Assembly: GCF_900101545.1 (NCBI RefSeq)
Contig: NZ_FMZU01000019.1
Location: 96,105 to 160,104, forward strand
From: Variovorax sp. CF079
GTDB taxonomy: Bacteria; Pseudomonadota; Gammaproteobacteria; Burkholderiales; Burkholderiaceae_C
Reading direction: 5' to 3'
Length of the DNA: 64,000 bases
Shown: positions 14,049 through 23,881 of the stretch, piece after piece
Numbering within the stretch: position 1 is the stretch's first letter
How the letters are laid out: every line of letters begins with the position of its first letter
The notes under the pieces: generated by a model
Told to the model about the DNA's origin: nothing
The model's input: the letters and a program-made list of their open reading frames with translations, nothing else
The model's database searches: none
Program-made: the position numbers and the translations under genes

Positions 14049-15886
14049 AGCGCGTGCATCCCATGCCCTTCGGCGCCGGCGTCCTGCCCGAGGGCGGCGT
14101 GCGCTTCGCACTTTGGGCACCGGCCGTCGAACTGGTGATGCTGGAGCACGGGCCCGACGCCGGCGCGCGCACGCATCGCATGCTGCACGACGCGGAAGGC
14201 TGGCACCGCCTCGACCTGGACGAGGCGCGGCCCGGCGACAGCTATCGCTTCCGCTTGCCGGACGGCCTGCGCGTGCCGGACCCGGCCTCGCGCTTCAACC
14301 CGGAGGACGTGCACGGCGCGAGCCGCGTCGTCGACCCGGCGGCCTATGCATGGCAGCACCGGGCCTGGCGCGGCCGGCCGTGGGAGGAGGCGGTGGTCTA
14401 CGAACTGCACGTCGGCACCTTCACGGCCGAAGGCACTTTCGCGGCCGCGCGGCAGCGCCTTCACGCGTTGGCCGAGCTGGGCATCACCGCGGTCGAGCTC
14501 ATGCCGCTGGCCGACTTTCCGGGCCAGCGCAACTGGGGCTACGACGGCGTGCTGCCCTTTGCGCCGGACGCCGCCTACGGCACGCCGGACGAGCTCAAGG
14601 CGCTGGTCGACGACGCCCACGGGCTCGGCCTGATGGTGCTGATCGACGTGGTCTACAACCACTTCGGCCCCGAGGGCAACTACCTGCACGCCTACTGCCC
14701 GCAGTTCTTCAACCCCGCGCACCAGACGCCGTGGGGTTCGGCCATCAACTACGACGGCGAGGCGGCCCGGACGGTGCGCGACTTCTTCATCCACAACGCG
14801 CTCTACTGGGTCGAGGAGTTCGGCTTCGACGGCCTGCGGATGGACGCGATCCACGCCATACGTGACGATTCCGGCAAGCACATCGTGCGCGAGATCTGCG
14901 AGGCGCTGCACGACGGGCCGGGCCGCGAGCGGCATGTGCACGTGGTGCTGGAGAACGATGCGAACCAGGCTTCACTGCTCGAGCGCGACGCCCGCGGCGT
15001 TCCGCTCGCGGGCACGGCCCAATGGAACGACGACCTCCACCATGCGGCCCACGTGCTGGTCACCGGCGAGGCCGACGGCTACTACGCCGACTATGCCGAC
15101 GCGCCGGTGGCGCGCTTCGGGCGCGCGCTGGCCGAAGGCTTCATCTACCAGGGCCAGCCTTCGCACTTTCGCAACGGCGAGCCGCGCGGCGAGCCGTCCA
15201 CGCACCTGCCGCTCGCCGCTTTCGTTTCCTTCTTGCAAACGCACGACCAGGTCGGCAACCGCGCCTTCGGCGAACGCATTCACAGGCTGGGCGACGCGGC
15301 GATGCTGCGCGCGGCCATGGCCTGCGTGCTGCTGTCGCCGCATGTGCCGATGCTGTTCATGGGCGAGGAATTCGCGGCGTCGACGCCGTTCCAGTACTTC
15401 TGCGACTTCGGACCCGAGCTCGCCGCCGCCGTCTCGCGCGGCCGGCGCGAGGAGTTCGGCCGCTTCGCCGCCTTCAAGGACGAGGCGGCGCGTTCGCGCA
15501 TTCCCGATCCCAATGCCGAGTCCACCTTCATGGCGTCCAAGCTGCGCTGGGAGGAGCGGGATGTCCCCCATCACAGCGCCCGCCTCGCCGAGCTGCGCGA
15601 ACTGCTGGCCCTGCGACAGCAGCGCCTGGTGCCCCTGCTGGCGGGCCAGCGCGGCGCCGGCCGTTTCCACTGCGAGGGCGCGTTGCTGCAGGTCGACTGG
15701 ACGCTCGGGTCGGCGGCAGCGCTGCATCTGCTCGCGAACTTCGGCCTCGAGGAAATGGCATGCGCGGCGCCGCCCGGCGACCTGCTCTGGTCCATCGGTG
15801 CGGCGCAGACCACGAATGCCACGCCGCTGAACCTGGCGCCCGGCGCGGTGCATACGACGCTGCAGGAGGAGGTCCGCCTTGACTGA
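14045..15886 (+). CDS. treZ: Malto-oligosyltrehalose trehalohydrolase TreZ
   Basis: GH13_10 hydrolase releasing free trehalose from maltooligosyltrehalose made by TreY. 613 residues; N-terminal CBM48-like region (GGVRFALWAPAVELV), nucleophile D267 in LRMDAIHAI, acid E303 in VVLENDAN, and QTHDQVGNRAFGER. The start is a GTG at 14045 overlapping the glgX stop by four bases; the very long open frame upstream (from 12362) is glgX read in another frame. It ends eight bases inside the MalQ-TreY fusion gene. Confidence 0.94.
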   Translation: MKRVHPMPFGAGVLPEGGVRFALWAPAVELVMLEHGPDAGARTHRMLHDAEGWHRLDLDEARPGDSYRFRLPDGLRVPDPASRFNPEDVHGASRVVDPAAYAWQHRAWRGRPWEEAVVYELHVGTFTAEGTFAAARQRLHALAELGITAVELMPLADFPGQRNWGYDGVLPFAPDAAYGTPDELKALVDDAHGLGLMVLIDVVYNHFGPEGNYLHAYCPQFFNPAHQTPWGSAINYDGEAARTVRDFFIHNALYWVEEFGFDGLRMDAIHAIRDDSGKHIVREICEALHDGPGRERHVHVVLENDANQASLLERDARGVPLAGTAQWNDDLHHAAHVLVTGEADGYYADYADAPVARFGRALAEGFIYQGQPSHFRNGEPRGEPSTHLPLAAFVSFLQTHDQVGNRAFGERIHRLGDAAMLRAAMACVLLSPHVPMLFMGEEFAASTPFQYFCDFGPELAAAVSRGRREEFGRFAAFKDEAARSRIPDPNAESTFMASKLRWEERDVPHHSARLAELRELLALRQQRLVPLLAGQRGAGRFHCEGALLQVDWTLGSAAALHLLANFGLEEMACAAPPGDLLWSIGAAQTTNATPLNLAPGAVHTTLQEEVRLD

Positions 15887-18800
15887 GCCCGCGCGCATCG
15901 TCGACGACGACGAAGCGCTGGGCCCGCTGTGTGCGCACTTCGGCATCGCCACCGACTACGAGGACGTCTGGCGAACGCGCCGTCCGGTGCCGCGCGACAG
16001 CCTGGTCGCCTTGCTGGCGGAGCTCGACGTCCGCATCGATGCCACCACGACGGCCGAGGACGCGCTCGCCGCGGCCCGCCGCGCCGCATGGACGCAAGGC
16101 CTGCCGCCGGTGCATGCGATCCAAGCTGCGGCGCCGACGTGGCAACTGCACTTGCGCCTTCCCGCAACGACCGGCCGGCTGCGCTGGCAGCTGGACGAGG
16201 AATCCGGCCCGCGGCACCAGGGCGAACTCGACGTGCTGGCCCTGCCCGAGCTTGCGCACGCCGAGCTCGATGGCGTGCGCTGGTGCGAGCGCGAGCTCTC
16301 GTTTTCGCTTGCGCTGCCGGCCGGCTACCACCGCCTCAGCATCGAGGGCCTGGCCGGCCCGGTCGGCGAGATGCTGATCGTGAGCGCCCCCGCACGCTGC
16401 TGGCGCCCGGCGGCATTGCAGGACGGCGGCCGCATCTGGGGGCCCGCGGTGCAGCTGTATGCGCTGCGTTCTGCGCGCAACTGGGGCATCGGCGACTTCG
16501 GCGATCTTGAGCAGCTGGTCACGCAGATGGCCGCGCGCGGCGCCGACATCGTCGGACTCAATCCGCTGCACGCCCTCTTCCCGCACAACCCGGCCCATGC
16601 GAGTCCCTACAGCCCGTCCTCGCGCCGGCATCTCAATGTGCTCTACATCGACGTCGAGGCGGTCGATGGCTTCGCCGCCTGCGACGCGGCCCGGCAGCTC
16701 GTGCACTCGCTCGAATTCCAGACCCGGCTCGCGCGCCTGCGCGAAGCGCCGCTGGTCGACTACGCGGCCGTGGCCGCAGCGAAGTTCGAGGTGCTGAAGC
16801 TTCTTTACGCGCAGTTTCGCGAACAGCATCTGTCAGCCGACGGCCGCAACGCGCGCGACGATGCGGGCCGCGCCTTCCTGGCCTTCGTGGCCGAAGGCGG
16901 CGAAGCGCTGTACGGCCACGCCCTGTTCGAGGCGCTGCAGGCCCACTTCCACGCGGCCGACGACGCGGTTTGGGGCTGGCCGGCATGGCCCGAGGCCTTT
17001 CGCGATCCGGCCGGCGCCGAGGTCGCCGCCTTCGCACAGCAGCATGCCGAGCGCGTGCAGTACCACCAGTACCTGCAATGGCTGGCCGAATGCCAGCTCG
17101 AGCGTGCCAACGCGCGCTGCAAGGCGCTGGGGCTGGGCGTCGGCCTGTACCTCGATCTGGCGGTGTCGGTGGACCGCGCGGGCTCCGAGGTCTGGAGCGA
17201 ACGCACTTGCTTTGCTGCCGAAGCCAGCGTGGGCGCGCCGCCGGACGAGTTCAATCCCGGAGGCCAGGGCTGGGGCCTGCCGCCGCTCCGGCCGGATCGC
17301 CTGCGCGCCGACCGCTACCGCCTCTTCATCGACACGCTGCGCGCCAATATGAAGAGCGCCGGCGCGCTGCGCATCGACCACGTGATGGGGCTGATGCGCC
17401 TGTTCTGGATACCGCCCGGACGAAGCGCCACCGATGGCGCCTACGTGCACTACGCGCTAGCCGAGCTGCTCGCGATCGTCGCGTTGGAGAGCCGGCGCAA
17501 CCGCTGCATGGTGATCGGCGAAGACCTGGGCACGGTGGCGCCGGAGATGCGCGAGGCGCTGGCGCGCGTGGACGTGCTGTCCTACCGCGTGCTGTTCTTC
17601 GAACGCACCGACGACGGCGAGTTCAAGTCCGCGGCCGACTACCCGCCCGACGCGCTGGCCGCGATCGGCACGCACGATCTGCCGACCCTCGCCGGATGGT
17701 GGAGCGGAGAGGACCTGCGGTTGCGGCTGCAGCTCGGCCTGTTTCCCGAGCTGGCGCTGTTCGAGAAGCAGCTCCGCGATCGCGCGCGGGAGCGCGTGGG
17801 GCTGCTTCTGCAGCTCGAGCACGCGGGTCTGCTGTCGGCCGAGGAAGTCGCCGAGGCCACGGGCCGCCCAACGCCGGCGCCGCGCACGGTGGAGGCGGTC
17901 CACGCCTTTCTTGCCGCTGCACCCTCGACGATCATGATGGTGCAGTTCGAGGACGCGCTCGGCGTCACGGACCAGGTCAACATGCCCGGCACCACCGCGG
18001 AGCAGCCGAACTGGCAGCGCAAACTGCCGCTGGATCTGCAGGCGCTGGCGGCGAGCGAAGAAGTCTCGGGCCTGTGCACCACCATGGCCGCATCGCGGCC
18101 GCGCCGCGCGCCCGGCAGCGAGCGCCGCGGCAGCAGCACCCTGGTGCCGCGCGCCACCTACCGGCTCCAGTTCCACAAGGACTTCGGCTTCGACGATGCC
18201 ATTCGCATCCTCCCCTACCTCGCCCGCCTGGGCGTGAGCCACATCTACTGCTCGCCGATCCAGCGCGCCCGCGCGGGCAGCATGCATGGCTACGACGTCG
18301 TCGCACACGACGAGATCAACCCCGAACTCGGCGGGCGCGAAGGCTTCGATCGCTTCGTCGCGGCCTTGCGCGAACACGGCATGGGCCAGCTGCTGGACCT
18401 GGTGCCCAACCACATGGGCGTGATGGGCGCCGACAACGCATGGTGGATGGACGTGCTGGAGAACGGACCCGCTTCGCTGTTCGCGCAGCACTTCGACATC
18501 GACTGGCAGCCGCTCAATCCCGAGCTCGCGGGCAAGGTGCTGGTGCCGGTGCTGGGTGACCACTATGGCGACGTGCTCACCAGCGGCGATCTGGTGCTGC
18601 GCTTCGACGAGGAAGCCGGAAGCCTGGCGCTGCACTACTTCGAACACCGCTTTCCGCTGGCGCCGGAGAGCTATCCGCGCGTGCTCGCGGGCGCCGAGAC
18701 GCAGCAGGGCGATGCGGAGCTCGCGGCGCGCCTGGCCAGCACGGCCTCCGCCTTCGGCCGGCTGCCGGGCCGCGATGCCGAGGATCCCGTCGCCCGCGCC

Positions 18801-21023
18801 GAGCGAGCGCGCGACAAGGAACTGCTCAAGGCCGATCTGTCCCGTCTTGCCGCCCGCAATCCGGACGTGGCACGCGCGATCACGGCGCGGGTGGCCGAGC
18901 TCAACCTGCCGGGCATGCGCGACGAGCTGCATGCGCTGATCGAAACGCAGGCCTGGCGGCTCGCCTATTGGCGCGTGGCCGCGGACGAGATCAACTACCG
19001 CCGCTTCTTCGACATCAATTCGCTCGCCGGGCTGCGCATGGAACGCGACGAGGTGTTCGAGGCCACGCAGTCCTTCGCGCTCGACCTGGCCGCGTCCGGC
19101 CGCGTGGAGGGCTTGCGCATCGATCATCCGGACGGCCTCTACGATCCGGCGCGCTACTTCCGCCAGCTCCAGGAAGGCTATGCGCGGCGCGCTGGCCTGC
19201 TGCTGACAGCGCACGATGCGGCAGGCCGGCCCGCGCGCCCGCTCTACGTGGTGGCGGAAAAGATCGTCGCCGAAGACGAGGAGGTGCCCGAAGACTGGCA
19301 CGTGCACGGCACAACCGGCTACCGCTTCGCCAACGTGGCCAACGGCCTGTTCGTCGACACTGCCGCGGCCACGAAGTTCGAGAAGATCTGGCGCAATTTC
19401 ACCGGCGTCGAGAAAGACTTCGAGGCCCTAGCGCGCGACGGCAAGCGCGACATCATGCAGAGCGCGCTGGCCTCGGAGCTCACCGTGCTGGCCACCGAAC
19501 TGCTGCGCATCGCGCGGGCCGATCGGCGCACGCGCGACTACACCTTCAACGCGCTGCGCCGTGCGCTCGGCGAGATCGCGGCCTGCCTGCCGGTCTACCG
19601 GACCTACATCATCGATGCGCCCTCCGCGCAGGACGAGCGCTTCATCGCCTGGGCCCGGCGTGAGGCGGAGCGCGGCAGCCAGGATGCCGATCTCACAATC
19701 TATGACTTCGTGCAGCAGATGCTGCTCGGACGCGCGGTATCCGGCGCCGATGACGAACTCCAGCAGCGCGTGCTGCGCCTGGCGATCCGTTTCCAGCAGT
19801 TCACTTCACCGGTCACGGCCAAGGGCGTGGAGGACACTGCCTTCTATCGCTACTTTCCCTTGAGCTCGCTCAACGAAGTCGGCGGCGAGCCGGCGCGCTT
19901 CGGCAGGACGGTTGCCGAGTTCCACGAGGCCAGCGCCGATCGCGGCCGGCGCTGGCCGCATACCATGCTTGCCACCTCCACGCACGACAACAAGCGCTCC
20001 GAGGACGTGCGCTGCCGCATCGACGTGCTGTCGGAGATGCCGGCCGCCTGGCGCCTGGCGCTGCGACGCTGGCACGGCTTCACCCGGCCGGTACGCAGGC
20101 GGCTGGAAGCCCGGGGCGCACCGGCCGGCGCGCCTTCGGCCGCCGACGAGTACCTGCTCTACCAGACGCTGCTGGGCACGCTGCCACCGGGCGGACTGGA
20201 CGACGCGGCGCGCGAGCCTTATGTCGAACGCATCGTGCGCTACATGCAGAAGGCGGCACGCGAGTCCAAGCTCAACACCCGATGGACCTATCCCAACGAA
20301 GGCTACGAGCGCGCCCTCGAGGGTTTCGTGCGCGCGCTGTTCAGGCCTGGAGCCGACAACCGTTTTCTCGACGAGCTGAAGATCATGGGCGCCAGGCTCG
20401 CCTGGTTCGGCGCGTTGAACAGCCTCTCGCTCGCCCTGCTGAAGTACGGGTCGCCCGGCGTGCCCGACCTGTACCAGGGCAATGAACTGATGGACCTGAG
20501 CCTGGTCGATCCCGACAACCGCCGTCCGGTGGATTTCCGCCTTCGCGAGCAGCGCCTGAACGAGCTCGAGGCGCTGGCGAAGGCGCCCGACATGCCGGCG
20601 CGCGTGAATGCGCTCGCGCGCGAGCCCCACGACGGCCGGGCCAAGCTCTGGCTCGTCTGGCGCATGCTGTCGCTTCGGCGCGCGCAGCCTGTGCTGTTCC
20701 GGGAGGGACGCTACGAGCCCCTGGGCGCCAGCGGCGTGCAGGCCGCGCATGTGGTCGCTTTCGCGCGCCGTCACAAAGAGCAGACGCTGGTTGTGATCGC
20801 AGGGCGGCTTTTCACCGGCCTCGACAGCGCCGAGGGCGAACCGCCGCTCGGCGAGGCGTGGCAGGACACGAGCGTGCGCCTGCCGGACACGGCCGACGGT
20901 GCTGCTTTCGCGAACGTGCTGACCGGCGAGACGATCGTCGTGCAGGGCGGAGCCATCCGCCTCTCTGCCGCCCTGGGCCGCTTTCCGGGTGCAGCGCTGT
21001 GGAAGCTTTCCACAGCGGGTTGA
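15879..21023 (+). CDS. malQ-treY: MalQ-TreY fusion: 4-alpha-glucanotransferase + maltooligosyltrehalose synthase
   Basis: Single open frame of 1714 residues with two complete GH families. Residues about 1-735 are GH77 amylomaltase: WGPAVQLYALRSARNWGIGD, nucleophile D500 in ALRIDHVMG, acid E548 in IGEDLG, and GTHDLPTLAGWW. Residues 755-1714 are GH13_26 TreY: TYRLQFHKDFGFDDA at the start, nucleophile D1082 in LRIDHPDGL, acid E1127 in VVAEKI, and STHDNKRSEDVR. A short Arg/Ser-rich linker (about 738-754) joins them. The start is TTG at 15879 behind a strong AGGAGG, overlapping treZ by eight bases. TreY converts the reducing end of malto-oligosaccharides to trehalose; MalQ can re-lengthen the short products. 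All catalytic residues are present in both halves. Confidence 0.94.
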   Translation: MTEPARIVDDDEALGPLCAHFGIATDYEDVWRTRRPVPRDSLVALLAELDVRIDATTTAEDALAAARRAAWTQGLPPVHAIQAAAPTWQLHLRLPATTGRLRWQLDEESGPRHQGELDVLALPELAHAELDGVRWCERELSFSLALPAGYHRLSIEGLAGPVGEMLIVSAPARCWRPAALQDGGRIWGPAVQLYALRSARNWGIGDFGDLEQLVTQMAARGADIVGLNPLHALFPHNPAHASPYSPSSRRHLNVLYIDVEAVDGFAACDAARQLVHSLEFQTRLARLREAPLVDYAAVAAAKFEVLKLLYAQFREQHLSADGRNARDDAGRAFLAFVAEGGEALYGHALFEALQAHFHAADDAVWGWPAWPEAFRDPAGAEVAAFAQQHAERVQYHQYLQWLAECQLERANARCKALGLGVGLYLDLAVSVDRAGSEVWSERTCFAAEASVGAPPDEFNPGGQGWGLPPLRPDRLRADRYRLFIDTLRANMKSAGALRIDHVMGLMRLFWIPPGRSATDGAYVHYALAELLAIVALESRRNRCMVIGEDLGTVAPEMREALARVDVLSYRVLFFERTDDGEFKSAADYPPDALAAIGTHDLPTLAGWWSGEDLRLRLQLGLFPELALFEKQLRDRARERVGLLLQLEHAGLLSAEEVAEATGRPTPAPRTVEAVHAFLAAAPSTIMMVQFEDALGVTDQVNMPGTTAEQPNWQRKLPLDLQALAASEEVSGLCTTMAASRPRRAPGSERRGSSTLVPRATYRLQFHKDFGFDDAIRILPYLARLGVSHIYCSPIQRARAGSMHGYDVVAHDEINPELGGREGFDRFVAALREHGMGQLLDLVPNHMGVMGADNAWWMDVLENGPASLFAQHFDIDWQPLNPELAGKVLVPVLGDHYGDVLTSGDLVLRFDEEAGSLALHYFEHRFPLAPESYPRVLAGAETQQGDAELAARLASTASAFGRLPGRDAEDPVARAERARDKELLKADLSRLAARNPDVARAITARVAELNLPGMRDELHALIETQAWRLAYWRVAADEINYRRFFDINSLAGLRMERDEVFEATQSFALDLAASGRVEGLRIDHPDGLYDPARYFRQLQEGYARRAGLLLTAHDAAGRPARPLYVVAEKIVAEDEEVPEDWHVHGTTGYRFANVANGLFVDTAAATKFEKIWRNFTGVEKDFEALARDGKRDIMQSALASELTVLATELLRIARADRRTRDYTFNALRRALGEIAACLPVYRTYIIDAPSAQDERFIAWARREAERGSQDADLTIYDFVQQMLLGRAVSGADDELQQRVLRLAIRFQQFTSPVTAKGVEDTAFYRYFPLSSLNEVGGEPARFGRTVAEFHEASADRGRRWPHTMLATSTHDNKRSEDVRCRIDVLSEMPAAWRLALRRWHGFTRPVRRRLEARGAPAGAPSAADEYLLYQTLLGTLPPGGLDDAAREPYVERIVRYMQKAARESKLNTRWTYPNEGYERALEGFVRALFRPGADNRFLDELKIMGARLAWFGALNSLSLALLKYGSPGVPDLYQGNELMDLSLVDPDNRRPVDFRLREQRLNELEALAKAPDMPARVNALAREPHDGRAKLWLVWRMLSLRRAQPVLFREGRYEPLGASGVQAAHVVAFARRHKEQTLVVIAGRLFTGLDSAEGEPPLGEAWQDTSVRLPDTADGAAFANVLTGETIVVQGGAIRLSAALGRFPGAALWKLSTAG

Positions 21024-21025
21024 AC

Positions 21026-22216
21026 TCAGCGCGCACCGCCGGCCGGGCTGCTCCGCGCTCCCGCCGGCATCCACCACAGCGCAGCACAGGCCGAGAGCCC
21101 CAGCAAGGCCGACAGCCACAGCGCACCGGCGCCCCAGCGGTCCAGGCTCAGGCCGAAGAGAAAGGGTGCGCCTGCCTGCACCAGGCGCGCGGGCACCATG
21201 AGCAGCCCCTGCCGCCGGCCGTAGCCCTGCGAACCGAACAACAGCAGCGGCAAGGTGCCGATCGCGATCGTGAGGATGCCGTTGCCCGCACCATGCAGCA
21301 CCGTGAACACTGCCGCGGCCGGCGCGCCCGCGAGCCCGATCGCCACTGCGCCGAGCGGATGCGCCATGGCAGCCAGGCGCGCCGACAGCAGCGGATGAAA
21401 GCGCTGCAGCACCGTGAACTCCAGCACGCGTCCCGCCACCTGCGCCGGCCCGACCAGCGCGGCGAAGGACACGGCCAGCGCGAAGCCCACACCGACCGCT
21501 TGCAGCACGCTCGGCAGGTGCGCGGCCATCGCGGTGCTGATGAACCAGGTGACGGCAAACACGTAGGCCATCAGGAAAGCGGCGCGCCGCGCCTCGGCTT
21601 CTGAAAGCAGCGCAGCGGGCTCCGGCTTCGCCGGTGCAGCCGCATCCGCCGCGTTCGCGCGCGGGAGCCTGGGCAGGCAGGCATTGAGCGGCAAGCCGAT
21701 CAGCAGGTGCAGCCCGGCCCAGGCCATGCAGGCGCCGCGCCAGCCGAAGTGCGATTCGAGCGCCGCCGACACGGGCCAGCCGACGGTACTCGCGAAGCCG
21801 GCGAACAAGGTGATGCCGGTGATGGCGCTGCGCGCCTCCTGGCCGTGCAGGCGCACCACGGTGGCGAAGGCGGCTTCGTAGAGCCCGCTGCCCATCGCGA
21901 TGCCTATGAGCGCCCAGGCCAGGAACAGCTGCGGCGTGCTGTCGGCCCATCCCAGCGCAGCCAGGCCGGCGGCGAACACGAGATTGCTCGCGATCAACAC
22001 CGGTCGCCCGCCGAAGCGGTCGATCGCGCGGCCCGCATAGGGCCCGAGCGCGGCAGAGACGATCAGCGCCACCGAGAACGCGGCGAAGACCGTCGAGGGG
22101 GCCATGCCCAGATCGAGCGCGATCGGCACCGCCAGCATGGCGGGCAGGTAGTACGACGAAGCCCAGGCCAGCGTCTGCGCGGTGCCCAAGGCTGCCACTG
22201 TCGTGAGCCGGCTCAT
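21026..22216 (-). CDS. MFS transporter in the arsenic operon
   Basis: Major facilitator of 396 residues with about 12 membrane segments; the loop motif GPYAGRAIDRFGGRPVL lies between the second and third helices as in most MFS proteins. It is the last gene of the ars operon; its ATG at 22216 overlaps the aquaporin stop by four bases (ATGA). By position it is the probable exporter for trivalent arsenic or an organoarsenical, comparable to the MFS pump ArsK described in Agrobacterium, but identity to ArsK cannot be judged here. No ArsB or Acr3 pump is present. It ends two bases from the stop of the convergent MalQ-TreY gene. Confidence 0.85.
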   Translation of the reverse strand: MSRLTTVAALGTAQTLAWASSYYLPAMLAVPIALDLGMAPSTVFAAFSVALIVSAALGPYAGRAIDRFGGRPVLIASNLVFAAGLAALGWADSTPQLFLAWALIGIAMGSGLYEAAFATVVRLHGQEARSAITGITLFAGFASTVGWPVSAALESHFGWRGACMAWAGLHLLIGLPLNACLPRLPRANAADAAAPAKPEPAALLSEAEARRAAFLMAYVFAVTWFISTAMAAHLPSVLQAVGVGFALAVSFAALVGPAQVAGRVLEFTVLQRFHPLLSARLAAMAHPLGAVAIGLAGAPAAAVFTVLHGAGNGILTIAIGTLPLLLFGSQGYGRRQGLLMVPARLVQAGAPFLFGLSLDRWGAGALWLSALLGLSACAALWWMPAGARSSPAGGAR

Positions 22217-22920
22217 TCTGCGATCTGATTCTGGCCCGAGGATTCGATCACGTTGGGGTGGCCGGCAGGATGCAGGCGCGGCTCGAAGGCGTTGTGGATG
22301 GCCAGGCCGATGAGCGCCCCGATCAACTCTGCGAGCACGAAGCCCGGCGCGCTGGCGGGCGCGATGCCGGCAAAGCTGTCGCTGAACATCCGGCCGAACA
22401 CCGCCGCCGGATTGGCGAACGAAGTTGACGCGGTGAACCAGTAGGCAGCGCCGATGTAGGCCGCGACCATGGCCGGCGCACGGCCTGCCGGGGCGCGCAG
22501 GATGACCAGCAGCAGCCCCGCCGTGGCCACGGCTTCGGCGATCCATTGCCCCGTTCCGCTTCGCAGCTTGGTCGAGAACTGCAGGATGCTCATGTCGAAC
22601 ATCGCGTGGGCCAGCCAGGCGCCGAGCATCGCGCCCACGAGCTGCGCTGCCACGTAGGGCACCAGGCTCGATGCGGGAAGCTCGCGGCGCATGGCCATCA
22701 CTGCGCTGACGGCCGGATTGAAGTGCGCGCCGCTGATCGGGCCGAAGACCTCGATCAGGATGTACAGGCCGCCGACGGTGGCCAGGGTATTGGCCAGCAA
22801 GGCCACGGCGGTGTTTCCGCCGGACAGGCGCTCGGCCATGATGCCGGAGCCGATCACCACGGCGAGCAGGAGCGCCGTCCCCAGCATCTCGGCCAGCAGC
22901 TTGCGAGGAAGATCCGTCAT
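22213..22920 (-). CDS. Aquaporin/MIP channel in the arsenic operon
   Basis: Major intrinsic protein of 235 residues with six membrane helices and both pore motifs: NPA in SGAHFNPAVS and NPA in TSFANPAAV. Members placed in ars operons (AqpS of Sinorhizobium meliloti is the tested case) let uncharged arsenite flow out of the cell after ArsC has reduced arsenate. Four bases separate it from the upstream arsC, and it overlaps the downstream MFS gene, so the three are co-translated. Family call is firm; arsenite permeation is from context. Confidence 0.9.
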   Translation of the reverse strand: MTDLPRKLLAEMLGTALLLAVVIGSGIMAERLSGGNTAVALLANTLATVGGLYILIEVFGPISGAHFNPAVSAVMAMRRELPASSLVPYVAAQLVGAMLGAWLAHAMFDMSILQFSTKLRSGTGQWIAEAVATAGLLLVILRAPAGRAPAMVAAYIGAAYWFTASTSFANPAAVFGRMFSDSFAGIAPASAPGFVLAELIGALIGLAIHNAFEPRLHPAGHPNVIESSGQNQIAE

Positions 22921-22924
22921 GTCG

Positions 22925-23419
22925 TCAGCTCTGCGAGATCGCGGTGAGAGCCTGCTGCAGATCTGCGTTGCTCATGGATTCCAGCGGCAGGGCCAGCAGT
23001 TGGGTCATGCGGTAGGCGATGGCCTGCCGTGTCAGCTCGAAGGCCACGCGTTTGCCCTCGTCGTCGCCGAGCGCGTTGGAAGGATCGGGATACCCCCAGT
23101 GCACCTTGACGGGGCTACCGGGCCAGTACGGGCAGGTCTCCTGCGCCGCGCTGTCGCACACCGTGATGACGATGCGCATCGCCGGCTTGTCGTCGCCGAC
23201 GAATTCGTCCCAGCTCTTGCTGCGATAGGACGACACATCAACATCGACATTGGTCAACGCTTCCAGTGCGAAGGGATTGAGACGTCCGCTGGGTGCGCTG
23301 CCAGCGCTGAAGGCACGCACGTCCTTGCCGGCCTTCGCTGCCAGGTGGTTCAGCATGCCTTCGGCGAGCACGCTGCGCGCCGAGTTGTGAGTGCAGAGGA
23401 TGAGGACGTTGGTCGTCAT
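22925..23419 (-). CDS. arsC: Arsenate reductase, LMW protein tyrosine phosphatase type
   Basis: Cytoplasmic arsenate reductase of 164 residues. The phosphatase-fold P-loop appears as CTHNSARS near residue 9, which is the CX5R motif with the catalytic Cys, and later DPSNALGD supplies the acid loop Asp. This is the thioredoxin/mycothiol-type ArsC family, unrelated to the glutaredoxin-type ArsC encoded just across the divergent promoter. It lies 14 bp after arsI and four bases before the aquaporin gene. Confidence 0.92.
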   Translation of the reverse strand: MTTNVLILCTHNSARSVLAEGMLNHLAAKAGKDVRAFSAGSAPSGRLNPFALEALTNVDVDVSSYRSKSWDEFVGDDKPAMRIVITVCDSAAQETCPYWPGSPVKVHWGYPDPSNALGDDEGKRVAFELTRQAIAYRMTQLLALPLESMSNADLQQALTAISQS

Positions 23420-23433
23420 TCAGGTGGATTCAC

Positions 23434-23871
23434 TCAGCAGCAGGAGGAAGACGCCGAAGAGCAGCAAGCGGCAACGGTAGTCTCCGTCGCCTTTGCTTCT
23501 CGAAACACGGGAATGTTGCCGAGCGTATGGAACTGCTCCCAGGCCACGCCTTGCGGATCGGTGACCCAGTGCTTCTCGCTACGCGCGTAGCAGCAGGTGG
23601 TCGCCCCTTCGTCGAGAAGCTGCGTGTCCGCGCCTTGCACGCGGGCCTTCAGTTCGGCCAACTCTTCCGGGCTCTCCGCCTGAAAGCCCAGATGATCGAC
23701 GCCAAGGGCGCCGCCGCGGGTCGAGACCGCGAAATTCAGCGGTGGGTCCGCGAGCATCCATTTCGCATAGTCGCTTTCGACGCGCGCCGGTTCGGACGCG
23801 AACAGCCTGGAATAGAAGGCGATGCTCGCCTCGAGGTCTTGCACGTTGAGGTGCACGTGGAATCGCTTCAT
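23434..23871 (-). CDS. arsI: ArsI-type C-As lyase (VOC/glyoxalase fold)
   Basis: Predicted dioxygenase that splits the carbon-arsenic bond of trivalent organoarsenicals such as methylarsenite and aromatic arsenicals. 145 residues. Seen: the vicinal cysteine pair C93-C94 in TTCCYARSEKHW that defines ArsI, and probable Fe(II) ligands H5 or H7 (MKRFHVHLNV), H60 (GVDHLGF) and E112 (WEQFHTLG). The C-terminal tail has further Cys pairs (136-137, 144-145). The ATG at 23871 is preceded by AAGGAG. A CadI-type metal protein is the alternative, but the ars context favours ArsI. Confidence 0.88.
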   Translation of the reverse strand: MKRFHVHLNVQDLEASIAFYSRLFASEPARVESDYAKWMLADPPLNFAVSTRGGALGVDHLGFQAESPEELAELKARVQGADTQLLDEGATTCCYARSEKHWVTDPQGVAWEQFHTLGNIPVFREAKATETTVAACCSSASSSCC

Positions 23872-23881
23872 GGGATCTCCT

